Shown: positions 24,410 through 33,027 of the stretch, one piece after another
How positions within the stretch are numbered: position 1 is the stretch's first letter
How the letters are laid out: each line of letters opens with the position of its first letter
Origin: an uncultured Flavobacteriales bacterium
GTDB lineage: Bacteria > Bacteroidota > Bacteroidia > Flavobacteriales_D > Crocinitomicaceae
DNA length: 64,000 nucleotides
Assembly: GCA_903823565.1 (NCBI GenBank)
Contig: CAIJTF010000013.1
Location: forward strand, 62,001-126,000
Reading direction: 5' to 3'
Translations under genes and position numbers: made by a program
The notes under the pieces: model-generated
What the model saw: only the letters and a program-made list of their open reading frames with translations
Database searches by the model: none
Told to the model about the DNA's origin: nothing

Positions 24410-25525
24410 ATGCGTACTACTTTTAAATCACCCCGTTTCTCGCTTAATACGAATCAAGACTTCGCAAGAGTATTAAATGAGCGAGTTTCACAATATTTTA
24501 GTCAAAAAAACAAGTCGAAACATGCCAATGCATCCATGGTGTTTAAAACGTTGTTTATGCTCTCTTTATACTTGTTTCCGTTGGTGACGTTGTTATGGGT
24601 ATCAAATCCATGGATTAGTTTACTCTTATGGTTCATCGCCGGTATTGGAATGGCAGGAGTTGGACTCTCTGTGATGCATGATGCTAACCACGGCGCCTAC
24701 TCCTCTAATCGTTTTGTAAATAAAATGGTAGGGGGAGTTTTAAACATAATTGGTGGGAATCCAACAAATTGGAAAATTCAACACAATGTATTGCATCACA
24801 CGTTTACAAACGTTGATGGTTATGACGAAGACATTGCGCCGCCCATACCTATTTTAAGGTTTTCACCACACTCTGCTTGGAAGCCAGTCCATAAATACCA
24901 GCATATTTATGCGTGGTTTTTCTATCCATTAATGACAATAATGTGGTATTTAACGAAGGACTACAAGCAGGCCATTAGATATCACAAGCAAGGCTTGACC
25001 GCCTCTCAAGGCCTCACTTTATCACAACATTTATTCAATATTATTTTTTGGAAAGTAGTTTACACCCTTCTTTTTATAGTAATTCCTATTTGGTTGGCAC
25101 CCGTCTCATGGTACGTAATAGTTATTGGATTTATTCTAATGCAATGCGTTGCAGGATTATTACTCTCCTTAATTTTTCAGCCGGCACATGTTATTCCGGA
25201 CACCCAATTTCAACGCCCGGATGATTCAGGAGATTTACAAGCGGATGCCAAAGTACATCAACTTTTTACCACCGCAAATTTTGGCGTGAAATCTCGTTGG
25301 TTCACCTGGCTAGTAGGCGGTTTGAACTTTCAAGTGGAGCATCACCTTTTTCCTACAATTTGTCACGTTCATTACAGGGCAATCTCCGAAATCGTAAAGA
25401 AAACAGCGCAAGAATATAACCTTCCATATTACGCGAATCGCACCTTCTTTTCTGCGATTAAGGAGCATGGAAGAATGCTTAAAATGCTTGGTCAAAAAGA
25501 CTGTCCAGAGTTTGTTCATCTGTAA
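24410..25525 (+). CDS. Membrane acyl-CoA/acyl-lipid fatty acid desaturase
   Basis: 371 residues from the ATG at 24410; an in-frame TTG at 24380 directly after the previous stop is a weaker start. The three histidine boxes are intact: HDANH near residue 94, HNVLHH near 130, and QVEHHLFP near 312; the Q in the third box is typical of front-end desaturases. Four or more membrane helices surround them. No fused cytochrome b5 domain is seen, so electrons come from a separate carrier. It inserts a double bond into a fatty acyl chain using oxygen at a di-iron centre; regiochemistry cannot be read. Confidence 0.9.
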   Translation: MRTTFKSPRFSLNTNQDFARVLNERVSQYFSQKNKSKHANASMVFKTLFMLSLYLFPLVTLLWVSNPWISLLLWFIAGIGMAGVGLSVMHDANHGAYSSNRFVNKMVGGVLNIIGGNPTNWKIQHNVLHHTFTNVDGYDEDIAPPIPILRFSPHSAWKPVHKYQHIYAWFFYPLMTIMWYLTKDYKQAIRYHKQGLTASQGLTLSQHLFNIIFWKVVYTLLFIVIPIWLAPVSWYVIVIGFILMQCVAGLLLSLIFQPAHVIPDTQFQRPDDSGDLQADAKVHQLFTTANFGVKSRWFTWLVGGLNFQVEHHLFPTICHVHYRAISEIVKKTAQEYNLPYYANRTFFSAIKEHGRMLKMLGQKDCPEFVHL

Positions 25526-25882
25526 ATGTCCCCAGAACAGGTAAGATACTTAGCCCTTTCCTTTCCTTTTGTTACCGAAGGATTCCCCTTCGATGAAAAC
25601 ACCTTGGTATTTAAGGTGGGAGGCAAAATGTTCTTACTTATAGACTTGCTCACAACGGATCGCCTAACCCTTAAAGCAAATCCAGACGAGGTTTTTACGC
25701 TCATCGACGAACACTCTTGGATTTTACCAGGCTATCATATGAACAAGTCTCATTGGATTACAATTAAGCTGATGGATGACAATACGAAGCCGCAATTTAT
25801 TCAAAAGCTCATAGAAACGTCATATTCACTCGTTTATAAAAAACTTTCTAAAAAAGTTAAAAATGGGCTTGAGGGTAGATAA
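25526..25882 (+). CDS. MmcQ/YjbR family protein
   Basis: 118 residues, the usual length. Key segments are FPFVTEGFPFDENTLVFKVGGKMF and LKANPDEVFTLIDE, then PGYHMNKSHWITI, which match the YjbR fold (a CyaY-like double-wing). Proteins of this family are called DNA-binding by some annotations but their function is not established. The ATG at 25526 directly follows the desaturase stop. It overlaps the next gene by 20 bases. Confidence 0.88.
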   Translation: MSPEQVRYLALSFPFVTEGFPFDENTLVFKVGGKMFLLIDLLTTDRLTLKANPDEVFTLIDEHSWILPGYHMNKSHWITIKLMDDNTKPQFIQKLIETSYSLVYKKLSKKVKNGLEGR

Positions 25883-26258
25883 ATTTCTTTGGGTTGTGCG
25901 CTTGGCAAAAACCCGTTCGGCCGCAAATGCATTAGTGACCAAAAAAAAAGTTCAATGCAATGGGAATGAGGTTAAGCCATCTCGAGAAGTTAAAATAGGA
26001 GACCTCCTAACCCTCCAAAAAGGCAATGCAGTTTTTTCGTTCAAAGTGCTCAATCTTTCCGAAATGAGAGTTTCGGCCCCCTTGGTCCCAACTTTAATTG
26101 AGGATATTACATCAGACGAAGAACGTCAAAAATACAGTGATTATTTATCCGCTCAGAGCGCATATCAGGTTTTTGGAAAAGGTAAACCCTCAAAGAAGGA
26201 CCGACGGGTAATTACTCAATTTAAAGAAGACACCCTTTCGTTTGACGAAGAAAATTAA
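25863..26258 (+). CDS. Hsp15-like S4-domain RNA-binding protein
   Basis: 131 residues. The S4 domain occupies about residues 3-60: RVDKFLWVVRLAKTRSAA, then KKKVQCNGNEVKPSREVKIGD. The C-terminal part ends in a basic helix (GKGKPSKKDRRVI) as in Hsp15 and RqcP relatives. Hsp15 binds 50S subunits that carry nascent-chain tRNA after premature release, in ribosome rescue. It overlaps the preceding YjbR gene by 20 bases in another frame, and its stop lies just before the promoter of the FadL-type gene. Confidence 0.88.
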   Translation: MGLRVDKFLWVVRLAKTRSAANALVTKKKVQCNGNEVKPSREVKIGDLLTLQKGNAVFSFKVLNLSEMRVSAPLVPTLIEDITSDEERQKYSDYLSAQSAYQVFGKGKPSKKDRRVITQFKEDTLSFDEEN

Positions 26259-26266
26259 AAAAAAAG

Positions 26267-26274
26267 TATATTTG
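26267..26274 (+). promoter_or_regulatory. Putative -7 element for the FadL-family gene
   Basis: TATATTTG matches TAnnTTTG and ends 6 bases before the ATG at 26281, near or at the transcription start. TTG at 26242-26244 gives a spacer of 22. Confidence 0.45.
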
Positions 26275-26280
26275 AATTCA

Positions 26281-27531
26281 ATGCCAATCAACGTTAAGTT
26301 CCTTCTACTACTTTTTCTTTCTTGGATTTCCCCTGTATACGTCTTTTGTCAGGGGTTTCAGGTCAATTTTCAAGGACAGAAACAGCAGGGCATGGGGTGT
26401 TCAGGATCAGCCCTTGTACAAGACGCTTCGGTATTGTTCTACAACCCCGGGGGAGCTTGTTTTGCTTCGAAGCGGGAACTTAATGTGGCCTCCACACCAA
26501 TATTTGCAAATGTCATGTATGTTGATTCTTCTACCCAGCAAGTATTTCGTACAGAAAACCCTGTTGGCACACCCTTCTCCTGTTATGCGCTAATTAAGTC
26601 CCAAAAATTCCATCGGCTGGCCTATGGATTATCCATAACAACCCCTTTTGGAAGCACGGTACAGTATGAAGAAGATTGGATTGGACGATTTGCCCTAACT
26701 CGCCTAGCCATGAAGGTGTTTCACCTACAACCCACCATGTCTTTTAAAATTACGGACAACCTTGGTTTGGGGGCAGGCCTAGTTTGGTCGTCTGGAGCAG
26801 TTTCTTTACAGAAAGACCTCCCCGTCCAATTTGACGATGGCACGTTTGGGGCTGCGGAAATTTCAGGAAAGGCTTCCGGATTTGGTTACAATCTCGGGAT
26901 ATTTTATAATCCTGGGGGTGTTCTAACCGCAGGGTTGTCGTATCGTTCGGGAATTCATATGGCAATTTCTTCTGGCCAAGTGGAATTTAATGTGCCCGAG
27001 GCTTTGGCACCAAATTTCCCTAATGGGGCGCTTGCATCAAGTTTGCCTCTACCCTCTGTAACGACACTAGGCATAAATCTTAGACCAAAAAACAATTGGA
27101 ATGTCGTTTTAGATGTTAATTGGGTGGGTTGGAAAACGTATGACACCTTAGCCTTTGATTATGAAAACAATACCCCGTCCCTATTGGACACCAAATCGGC
27201 CAGGAATTATAAGAATATCATAGCATTCAGAACGGGAATTCAATACGCTGTTCAAAGGAATGATGAAGATCCCAAGGTATGGTTCAGGCTTGGCGGAGGT
27301 TTTGGTTTTTCACCCGTTAAAGCAGGATACCTTACGCCAGAAACACCTGATGCTAACCGATGGTATGGTACGGCAGGGTTTTCGTATGCGTTTTCACCCC
27401 ATTTTAGCATGGATGCATCCGTATATTTAACCCGAATTCAGCGTGGAGACACCAACCTTGAAACAGGCTTGAGCGGGACGTTTACGACTATTGCATTAGC
27501 ACCAGGAATCGGACTAAATTACAAATGGTAA
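26281..27531 (+). CDS. OmpP1/FadL-family outer-membrane transporter
   Basis: 416 residues from the ATG at 26281 (an upstream in-frame TTG at 26242 is possible but sits before the promoter). A signal peptide ends at PVYVFCQG. The mature protein opens with QVNFQGQKQQGMGCSGSALVQDASVLFYNPGG, split by short turns, which is the FadL hatch-domain signature (QG...G.G...A..DAS..F.NPAG). Alternating beta strands follow and the chain ends GLNYKW with a terminal aromatic. FadL-type channels take up hydrophobic substrates such as fatty acids and aromatics across the outer membrane. It overlaps the start of the SGNH-like lipoprotein gene, a pairing common in Bacteroidota. Confidence 0.88.
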   Translation: MPINVKFLLLLFLSWISPVYVFCQGFQVNFQGQKQQGMGCSGSALVQDASVLFYNPGGACFASKRELNVASTPIFANVMYVDSSTQQVFRTENPVGTPFSCYALIKSQKFHRLAYGLSITTPFGSTVQYEEDWIGRFALTRLAMKVFHLQPTMSFKITDNLGLGAGLVWSSGAVSLQKDLPVQFDDGTFGAAEISGKASGFGYNLGIFYNPGGVLTAGLSYRSGIHMAISSGQVEFNVPEALAPNFPNGALASSLPLPSVTTLGINLRPKNNWNVVLDVNWVGWKTYDTLAFDYENNTPSLLDTKSARNYKNIIAFRTGIQYAVQRNDEDPKVWFRLGGGFGFSPVKAGYLTPETPDANRWYGTAGFSYAFSPHFSMDASVYLTRIQRGDTNLETGLSGTFTTIALAPGIGLNYKW

Positions 27532-27536
27532 TGGGC

Positions 27537-28892
27537 ATGAATCGCATCTTTATTCCACTAATTGTTTTTTCTTTCATGGCTTGCAAGCCAAAAAAACCAA
27601 CGCCAATAATTACCGCGGGACAAGCAGATTTTTCAACGTACATTTCCGTTGGCGATGGACACATGGCGGGTTACATGGATGATGGACTGTCATTGGATGG
27701 ACAAACCAACTCACTAGGAGCAATTCTTCAACAACAGCTAATGATGGTGGGCGCACCACCCATTGAAATGCCGTGGATGTCAGATCAAAACGTAGGGTTA
27801 AACCTTAGTGGGCTTTCAAGACTAATTTTGGGGTATAAAACCGATTGTCAAGGTATAACTTCGCTTTCTCCGGTAAGATTTAGTTTACAAGGAGAAACGA
27901 CATCGCTTTCTACGAGTGCTTACAACCCGTCTAAAAAGTTTACCAATTTTGGCGTTCCTGGCGCCCGAATGATTGATTTGGTTTCCACATCCTTTGGAAA
28001 CCCGAATCTTCCTCAGCACAACCCATTCTTTGCAAGAATGTCAATGGATCAATTCAACCTACCCGGATCTGGAAATTTCTCTTCCTTACAAGAAAATGCA
28101 TTTAATGGGGGGTATCCCACCTTTTGCAGCCTTTACCTTGGCATTGAAGATGTACTTCCTTATGCTAAATCGGGGGCTACCACCAACCCGATGTCTCCAA
28201 TCGCCGGTTTTCCTGGGGTAGGGTTTGAAGAGTCTTTAGGCCAATGGTGTGAACAGTTGTATGCTCAAAACGTAAAAGCAGTGATTGCAACGATTCCAAA
28301 TGTTAGCCTTTGTCCATTTTTTAATACCATTCCATATAACGGCCTTACCCTCGATGCTGAGAAAGCAGCCTCCCTGAATCAAATTTATAACCCAATAGGA
28401 ATTTCTTTTGTAGTGGGAGCAAATCCTTTTATTGTTGCAGACCCAAACGCTGGTATGTTTGGTGTTCGGCCTGCGGTTCCTGGTGAAAAAATACTCCTGT
28501 CTGTACCTCTGGATTCTGTTAAATGCCATCAAATGGGTTCGGTATTCCCCTTTCGAAATGAATTTGTTTTAACCCTAGAGGAACTTTCTGAAATTCAAAA
28601 TCGAATAGATGCCTTCAACAACATTATCCGACAAAAAGCGGCAACCTATGGGTTCGCGGTTGTTGAAACCAATGCCTTTTACCAAAAGCTTTCCTCTGGA
28701 TTTGCGTTTAATGGTGTTACGCTGTCTTCAAAATTTGTCTCTGGGGGAGCATTTTCGCTGGATGGCATCCATTTAAATCCCAGAGGAAATGCCATGCTTG
28801 CCAACGAATTCATAATGGCCATTAATAAAAAATTTAGCGCTAAGATTCCGCTAATCAATGCCTTGGCATTTAATGCTATTTTATTTCCTTAA
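27537..28892 (+). CDS. SGNH-like lipoprotein with altered nucleophile (FadL partner)
   Basis: About 451 residues from the ATG at 27537; ATGs at 27525 and 27531 are also in frame and would overlap the porin stop. The lipobox FSFMAC puts the mature cysteine at residue 16. Block I of the SGNH fold reads YISVGDGHMAGY, where the expected serine (GDS or GNS) is glycine at residue 41. The later SLDGIHLNPRG near residue 408 retains the Asp and His of block V. The overall pattern (LGAILQQQL, GVPGARMIDL, NVSLCPFFNTIPY) fits the SGNH lipoproteins found next to FadL genes in this phylum. It may be a non-catalytic binding partner of the porin; activity via another residue cannot be excluded. Confidence 0.75.
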   Translation: MNRIFIPLIVFSFMACKPKKPTPIITAGQADFSTYISVGDGHMAGYMDDGLSLDGQTNSLGAILQQQLMMVGAPPIEMPWMSDQNVGLNLSGLSRLILGYKTDCQGITSLSPVRFSLQGETTSLSTSAYNPSKKFTNFGVPGARMIDLVSTSFGNPNLPQHNPFFARMSMDQFNLPGSGNFSSLQENAFNGGYPTFCSLYLGIEDVLPYAKSGATTNPMSPIAGFPGVGFEESLGQWCEQLYAQNVKAVIATIPNVSLCPFFNTIPYNGLTLDAEKAASLNQIYNPIGISFVVGANPFIVADPNAGMFGVRPAVPGEKILLSVPLDSVKCHQMGSVFPFRNEFVLTLEELSEIQNRIDAFNNIIRQKAATYGFAVVETNAFYQKLSSGFAFNGVTLSSKFVSGGAFSLDGIHLNPRGNAMLANEFIMAINKKFSAKIPLINALAFNAILFP

Positions 28893-28901
28893 TTTTAACG
28901 T

Positions 28902-30209
28902 ATGAAAACAATCTACACTTTTATCTTGCTTGCATTGGCTTTGAATGCGAATAGCCTTTTGGCCCAACCTTGCCAAAACGGCCGATATGCTTCCGAGGTG
29001 TTTCCTAATCACACCCTTACAAGTAATGTTACTTATGGTGCAAACACGACCTTTTCGGGGGCTAATAATTCATTAAAACTGGATTTTTATGAGCCCACAG
29101 GCGACACAGAACTTAACCGTCCTTTAATTATTTGGGTGCATGGGGGCAGCTTTCTTGGTGGGTCAAAAACGGACCCGGACATGACTTCTTTGTCTCAACG
29201 ATTTGCACGAAAAGGATACGCTTGTGCCTCCATTGATTATCGACTCGGATTTTTTCCAATCGACTCTGCGAACGCTGTTAAAGCGGTTGTAAGGGCCGTA
29301 CAAGACCTAAAGGCAGCAATCCGGTTTTTTTACAAAGACAAACAAACGACAGACACCTACCGCATTGATACCAATCAGATTTTTATTGGAGGAAGTTCTG
29401 CTGGAGCAATAACGGCATTACATGTTGCCTATTTAAACGATGAGTGTGAAATTTCGGACTACCTGACGCCAGCGACCATAAATCAATTGGGAGGCCTTGA
29501 GGGAAGCAGTGGAAACGCGGGTTTTTCAACTGCCGTTAAAGGGGTTATTAATCTGTGTGGCGCCCTTGCAAGATATAGTTGGCTGGAACCTGGGGATGTT
29601 CCTCTGGTTTCATTGCACGGCACCTCGGATGGAACCGTAAAATACAATCGCGGCATTGTGAATCCCGGAACGGCACTCATGTACCTCGATGGAAGCAGAA
29701 TGCTACATGAAAGAGCCTGTGCAATTAACGTTTCTAGTGATTTTTACACCTTTCCTGGTGCTGGGCACTGTCCTTACATCGGAAATAATGCATACATGGA
29801 CACGACGGAACGATTTGTTCGCGACTTTTTGGTAACTCAACTTGGGTGCAATGAAACTCCATTACAACTAGCCAATCAACCATTACAGCCGGCTATTCTA
29901 TACCCATCAACGTATTGTGATGGCAGCCCTGCAAACGAGGTGTGTATTGCTCAAGTTGATGAAATAAATGGAATGGAAAGCGTATCCATGTATCCCAATC
30001 CAGCCCATGACAAGGTGGTTCTTTCTTCCACGGAATTAAAAATCACAAGCTGTACAATATTTGACATTCTGGGTCGTGAGGTTTTCAAAAGCACAATTAA
30101 TGAATCCATGGCTGAGCTAACCCTTTCCCATCTTGACGCAGGCAATTATTTAATGATGATAGCCTTGTCCAACGGAAAAATCGGAACAAAACCTTTGGTA
30201 ATCCGTTAA
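28902..30209 (+). CDS. Secreted carboxylesterase-like alpha/beta hydrolase with T9SS type A sorting domain
   Basis: 435 residues with a signal peptide ending at SLLAQ. The alpha/beta hydrolase core has the oxyanion motif VHGGSFLGGS, the nucleophile elbow GGSSAGA, the acid in LHGTSDGTVKY and the base in PGAGHCPY, so the catalytic triad appears intact. The last 75 residues are a type A T9SS domain: VSMYPNPAHDKVVLSS, IFDILGREVFKS, LDAGNYLMMI. It is therefore likely exported to the surface or medium, where it would cleave esters or similar. It begins 9 bases after the SGNH-like gene and is cotranscribed by position. Confidence 0.88.
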   Translation: MKTIYTFILLALALNANSLLAQPCQNGRYASEVFPNHTLTSNVTYGANTTFSGANNSLKLDFYEPTGDTELNRPLIIWVHGGSFLGGSKTDPDMTSLSQRFARKGYACASIDYRLGFFPIDSANAVKAVVRAVQDLKAAIRFFYKDKQTTDTYRIDTNQIFIGGSSAGAITALHVAYLNDECEISDYLTPATINQLGGLEGSSGNAGFSTAVKGVINLCGALARYSWLEPGDVPLVSLHGTSDGTVKYNRGIVNPGTALMYLDGSRMLHERACAINVSSDFYTFPGAGHCPYIGNNAYMDTTERFVRDFLVTQLGCNETPLQLANQPLQPAILYPSTYCDGSPANEVCIAQVDEINGMESVSMYPNPAHDKVVLSSTELKITSCTIFDILGREVFKSTINESMAELTLSHLDAGNYLMMIALSNGKIGTKPLVIR

Positions 30210-30286
30210 GCCAACAAGTTATTATTTGGTATTTATTTTAAAATATATTACATCAAATAAAAGGGGAATCGTTTAAAGTTTAACCT

Positions 30287-31870
30287 ATGAAAAAGAACGG
30301 TCTTAGTTTGCTTTTCACAATCATTTCAACAATCTCTAGCTCGCTTCATGCACAAACCTGGAGCGGAGATGTGGCACAAATTTTTTATAATAAATGCACA
30401 TCTTGTCATCATAACGGAGGGATTGCGCCATTTTCATTAACAACTTATGCCGAGGCAGCGCCTATGGCGGCGTCTATTTATGGAGCCATTTCTCCCGGCG
30501 CTCTGCATCAAATGCCACCATGGCCGCCAGACAATAATTATCAGCAGTATTTGCATGACCGGGCATTAACAAACGCGGAGAAAACTACCCTTTTAAACTG
30601 GTTAAACGGAGGTGCTTTGGAGGGGGATGCCTCTCAAACACCGCCCCCGCCAGTATATAATACGGGGAGTGTTTTAGGAACGGGGGATGTTACCATTAAA
30701 ATGCCGAATTACGTTTCTAACGCAACCACCTTATTGGATGATTATGTTTGTTTCGTTGTGCCAACAAACCTTACACAAACAAGAACCATCAAGGCGGTTG
30801 AGGTTATTCCTGGAAACATGGAAATAGTTCACCATACGCTTATTTATATTGATCATAACGGAGTAGAAACCTCAAATACAACAGGCTTTTGTTCTAGCCC
30901 AAGTTCGGCAAGCACCAAATTATTAACAGCCTATGTTCCGGGGTCTTCGCCGCTCGTTTTCCCCTCGGTTTCTCCACTGAAATTAGGGGTTGATATCGGT
31001 CCAGGATCTAAAATTTATTTTGCAATGCACTACCCGAATGGTAGCGCAGGAATGTTGGATAGTACTAAGGTAATACTTCATTTTTATCCCCCAGGAACAA
31101 CGGGAGTAAGACAAGTATCTGCAGACCCTGTTGTTGCGGACTATAGTTTTAACCTTCCTCCAAATCAATTAACCACCTTAAGCGCTCAATATCCCCAAAA
31201 TGGGGGCGTTCCAGTTTCCATTTCAGCCTTGTCGGTTGCTCCACACATGCATTTACTGGGGAAAAACATTAAATCCTATGCGCTTTCCCCTAACAATTTA
31301 GACACGCTGAAGCACATTAACATTCCCAATTGGGATTTTCATTGGCAGGGATTTTATACGTTCACACATTTACAGAAAATACCAGCAGGATACAAGGTAA
31401 AGGGAGAGGCAACCTATGATAACACGGCCGCCAACCCAAACAATCCAAACACCCCTCCTCAAAACGTTTCCTTTGGCGAAAACACTACAGACGAAATGTT
31501 CATTGTATACTACCATTACCTATTGTATCAGCCCGGGGACGAAAATTATAATTTAAGTGAATTGGTAAGTGCAAGTTTAACCGAATATTCAGGAATGAAT
31601 TCTCTGGGAATGAGAACATCACCCAACCCATTCCAAGAAGGAGGGGTTTCGATTATGTTCGATGAGCCACTGGATAAAAACAGTAAGGTATATATATATG
31701 ATGCACAGGGGAGATTGATTCAAGATTTGTCCAACCAGATCATGGCAACCCCGAAGCTACTTCATTGGAATGGAAAGTCCGAACGACAAAATGATTGTTC
31801 TCCGGGTCTTTATCATATTTCAGTAAATCAAAACGGAAAGATGTTTTCTTCGAAATTGATAAAGCAGTAA
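30287..31870 (+). CDS. Secreted cytochrome c / copper type II monooxygenase-like protein with T9SS type A domain
   Basis: 527 residues with a signal peptide ending at SSLHAQ. A c-type heme site CTSCH lies at 37-41 in a planctomycete-type or cytochrome-like domain (FYNKCTSCHHNGGIAPFSL). The central part resembles peptidylglycine/dopamine-beta monooxygenase domains: EIVHHTLIYID (copper-site His pair), APHMHLLGK (HxH), and DEMFIVYYHY with a candidate Met ligand. The C terminus has a T9SS type A domain (TSPNPFQEGG, VYIYDAQGRLIQ, LSPGLYHI-like). Such proteins are usually annotated as ascorbate-dependent monooxygenase-like; substrate is unknown. It would be an exported enzyme with both heme and copper. 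Confidence 0.82.
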   Translation: MKKNGLSLLFTIISTISSSLHAQTWSGDVAQIFYNKCTSCHHNGGIAPFSLTTYAEAAPMAASIYGAISPGALHQMPPWPPDNNYQQYLHDRALTNAEKTTLLNWLNGGALEGDASQTPPPPVYNTGSVLGTGDVTIKMPNYVSNATTLLDDYVCFVVPTNLTQTRTIKAVEVIPGNMEIVHHTLIYIDHNGVETSNTTGFCSSPSSASTKLLTAYVPGSSPLVFPSVSPLKLGVDIGPGSKIYFAMHYPNGSAGMLDSTKVILHFYPPGTTGVRQVSADPVVADYSFNLPPNQLTTLSAQYPQNGGVPVSISALSVAPHMHLLGKNIKSYALSPNNLDTLKHINIPNWDFHWQGFYTFTHLQKIPAGYKVKGEATYDNTAANPNNPNTPPQNVSFGENTTDEMFIVYYHYLLYQPGDENYNLSELVSASLTEYSGMNSLGMRTSPNPFQEGGVSIMFDEPLDKNSKVYIYDAQGRLIQDLSNQIMATPKLLHWNGKSERQNDCSPGLYHISVNQNGKMFSSKLIKQ

Positions 31871-31874
31871 GGAT

Positions 31875-31904
31875 TTGTAAACCTGCATTAATTAGCTATC
31901 TTTG
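31875..31904 (+). promoter_or_regulatory. Bacteroidota promoter of tRNA-Cys
   Basis: TTG at 31875-31877, exactly 19 bases and TATCTTTG at 31897-31904 give a full consensus match, ending 10 bases before the mature tRNA 5' end. Confidence 0.75.
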
Positions 31905-31914
31905 CAATCGCCAA

Positions 31915-31985
31915 GGTCTCGTGGCCGAGCGGCTAGGCACCGGTCTGCAAAACCGTATACTCCGGTTCGAATCCGGACGAGACCT
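31915..31985 (+). tRNA. tRNA-Cys (GCA)
   Basis: A 71-base cloverleaf: the 7-base-pair acceptor arms GGTCTCG and CGAGACC pair fully, the D arm carries GGCCGAGCGGCTAGG, the anticodon loop is CTGCAAA with anticodon GCA, and the T arm has CCGGTTCGAATCCGG. The 3' CCA is not encoded; the discriminator is T, as usual for tRNA-Cys. A terminator follows after about 12 bases. Confidence 0.97.
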
Positions 31986-31997
31986 CTCCTTAAATTT

Positions 31998-32020
31998 AAA
32001 CCCACTTCGGTGGGTTTTAC
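31998..32020 (+). terminator. Intrinsic terminator after tRNA-Cys
   Basis: Arms AAACCCAC and GTGGGTTT pair fully around the stable tetraloop TTCG, followed by a short T-rich tail. Confidence 0.75.
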
Positions 32021-32102
32021 TTTGACTAATGGGCCTAAAACGAATCCTAAATCAAGCTAACGAATACGACATTAAGTTTTTCAAAATTTAATTTTAATTT
32101 GT

Positions 32103-32132
32103 TTGCGTTAAAAATCATTTTACATATCTTTG
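32103..32132 (+). promoter_or_regulatory. Bacteroidota promoter of the exbB-exbD-tonB operon
   Basis: TTG at 32103-32105, a 19-base spacer and TATCTTTG at 32125-32132: a full consensus match, 37 bases before the ATG of exbB. No Fur-like dyad is evident next to it. Confidence 0.75.
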
Positions 32133-32169
32133 GCCATCATATACAATTATATAAAAAAATAGATTTATC

Positions 32170-32988
32170 ATGAGCGAAACAAAAAACAATAAGGCAGCCA
32201 AGAGAATTAGCGGTTTTTCCTCAGTCATTTCCTTTTTAGTTATGGCTTTAGCATTGATCGTTGGTATTATAATCTATGACAAAATATTTGGGGATCCTGC
32301 CAACTTCATCGACGGTGAATTGCGAGGTGAGCCAAAAGAAAATAATTTTTATGGGGTTATTTATAAGGGTGGATTCATTGTCCCTGGTTTGGTGGCAATT
32401 AACATTATTATTCTGATTTTCTCATTAGAAAGAATGATAACACTTCTTTTGGCAAATGGGAAAGGAAACACTCGGAAGTTTATTGTTTCTATTAAGGAGA
32501 GTTTGGCTTCGGGTAATTATGACAGCGCCATTGCTGCGTGTGATAAGAAAAAAGGCTCTTTGGCCAATGTTGTTCGAGCTGGAGTTGAAAAGTATCGTAA
32601 TGTTGCTCTTGACAAATCGCTTGATAAAGAACAGAAAATTGAGGCCGTGAAAAAAGAATTAGACGAGGCAACTGCTCTTGAGCTTCCAATGCTTTCGAAA
32701 AATTTGTCCGTACTTTCCACTTGTGCGTCTATAGCAACCCTTGTCGGACTAATTGGTACCGTTTTAGGGATGATTCGTTCCTTTGCTGCGATGTCATCCG
32801 GATCTCCAGACACTGCAGCATTAGCTACCGGTATTTCTGAAGCGTTAATCAATACGGCATTCGGGATTACGGCTTCTACGGTTGCAATCATCATGTATAA
32901 TGTGTTTTCCACGCAAATTGATTCCATGACCTACAGCATGGATGAGGCAAACTTTATCATTTCTCAGGATTTAGCAACGAAAAACTAG
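32170..32988 (+). CDS. exbB: MotA/TolQ/ExbB proton channel family protein
   Basis: 272 residues with three membrane helices: about 20-42, 73-93 (LVAINIIILIFSLERMI) and a long pair near the C terminus containing LVGLIGTVLGMIRSFAAMS and GISEALINTAFGITASTVAIIMYNVF, which carry the conserved Gly/Thr positions of the pentameric ExbB pore. With the two ExbD proteins and TonB downstream it makes a proton-driven motor in the inner membrane that powers outer-membrane import. It leads the operon and has its own strong promoter. The N-terminal 50 residues with an extra helix are typical of Bacteroidota members. Confidence 0.93.
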   Translation: MSETKNNKAAKRISGFSSVISFLVMALALIVGIIIYDKIFGDPANFIDGELRGEPKENNFYGVIYKGGFIVPGLVAINIIILIFSLERMITLLLANGKGNTRKFIVSIKESLASGNYDSAIAACDKKKGSLANVVRAGVEKYRNVALDKSLDKEQKIEAVKKELDEATALELPMLSKNLSVLSTCASIATLVGLIGTVLGMIRSFAAMSSGSPDTAALATGISEALINTAFGITASTVAIIMYNVFSTQIDSMTYSMDEANFIISQDLATKN

Positions 32989-33027
32989 TGTTGCTCCCTA
33001 ATTTGAAGCGATTATTTTAACAGCATT

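Noticed and set aside
31795-32025. 76-codon frame crossing the tRNA-Cys gene
   Set aside because: It runs through the tRNA and its terminator and overlaps the end of the preceding real gene; no protein can be supported.
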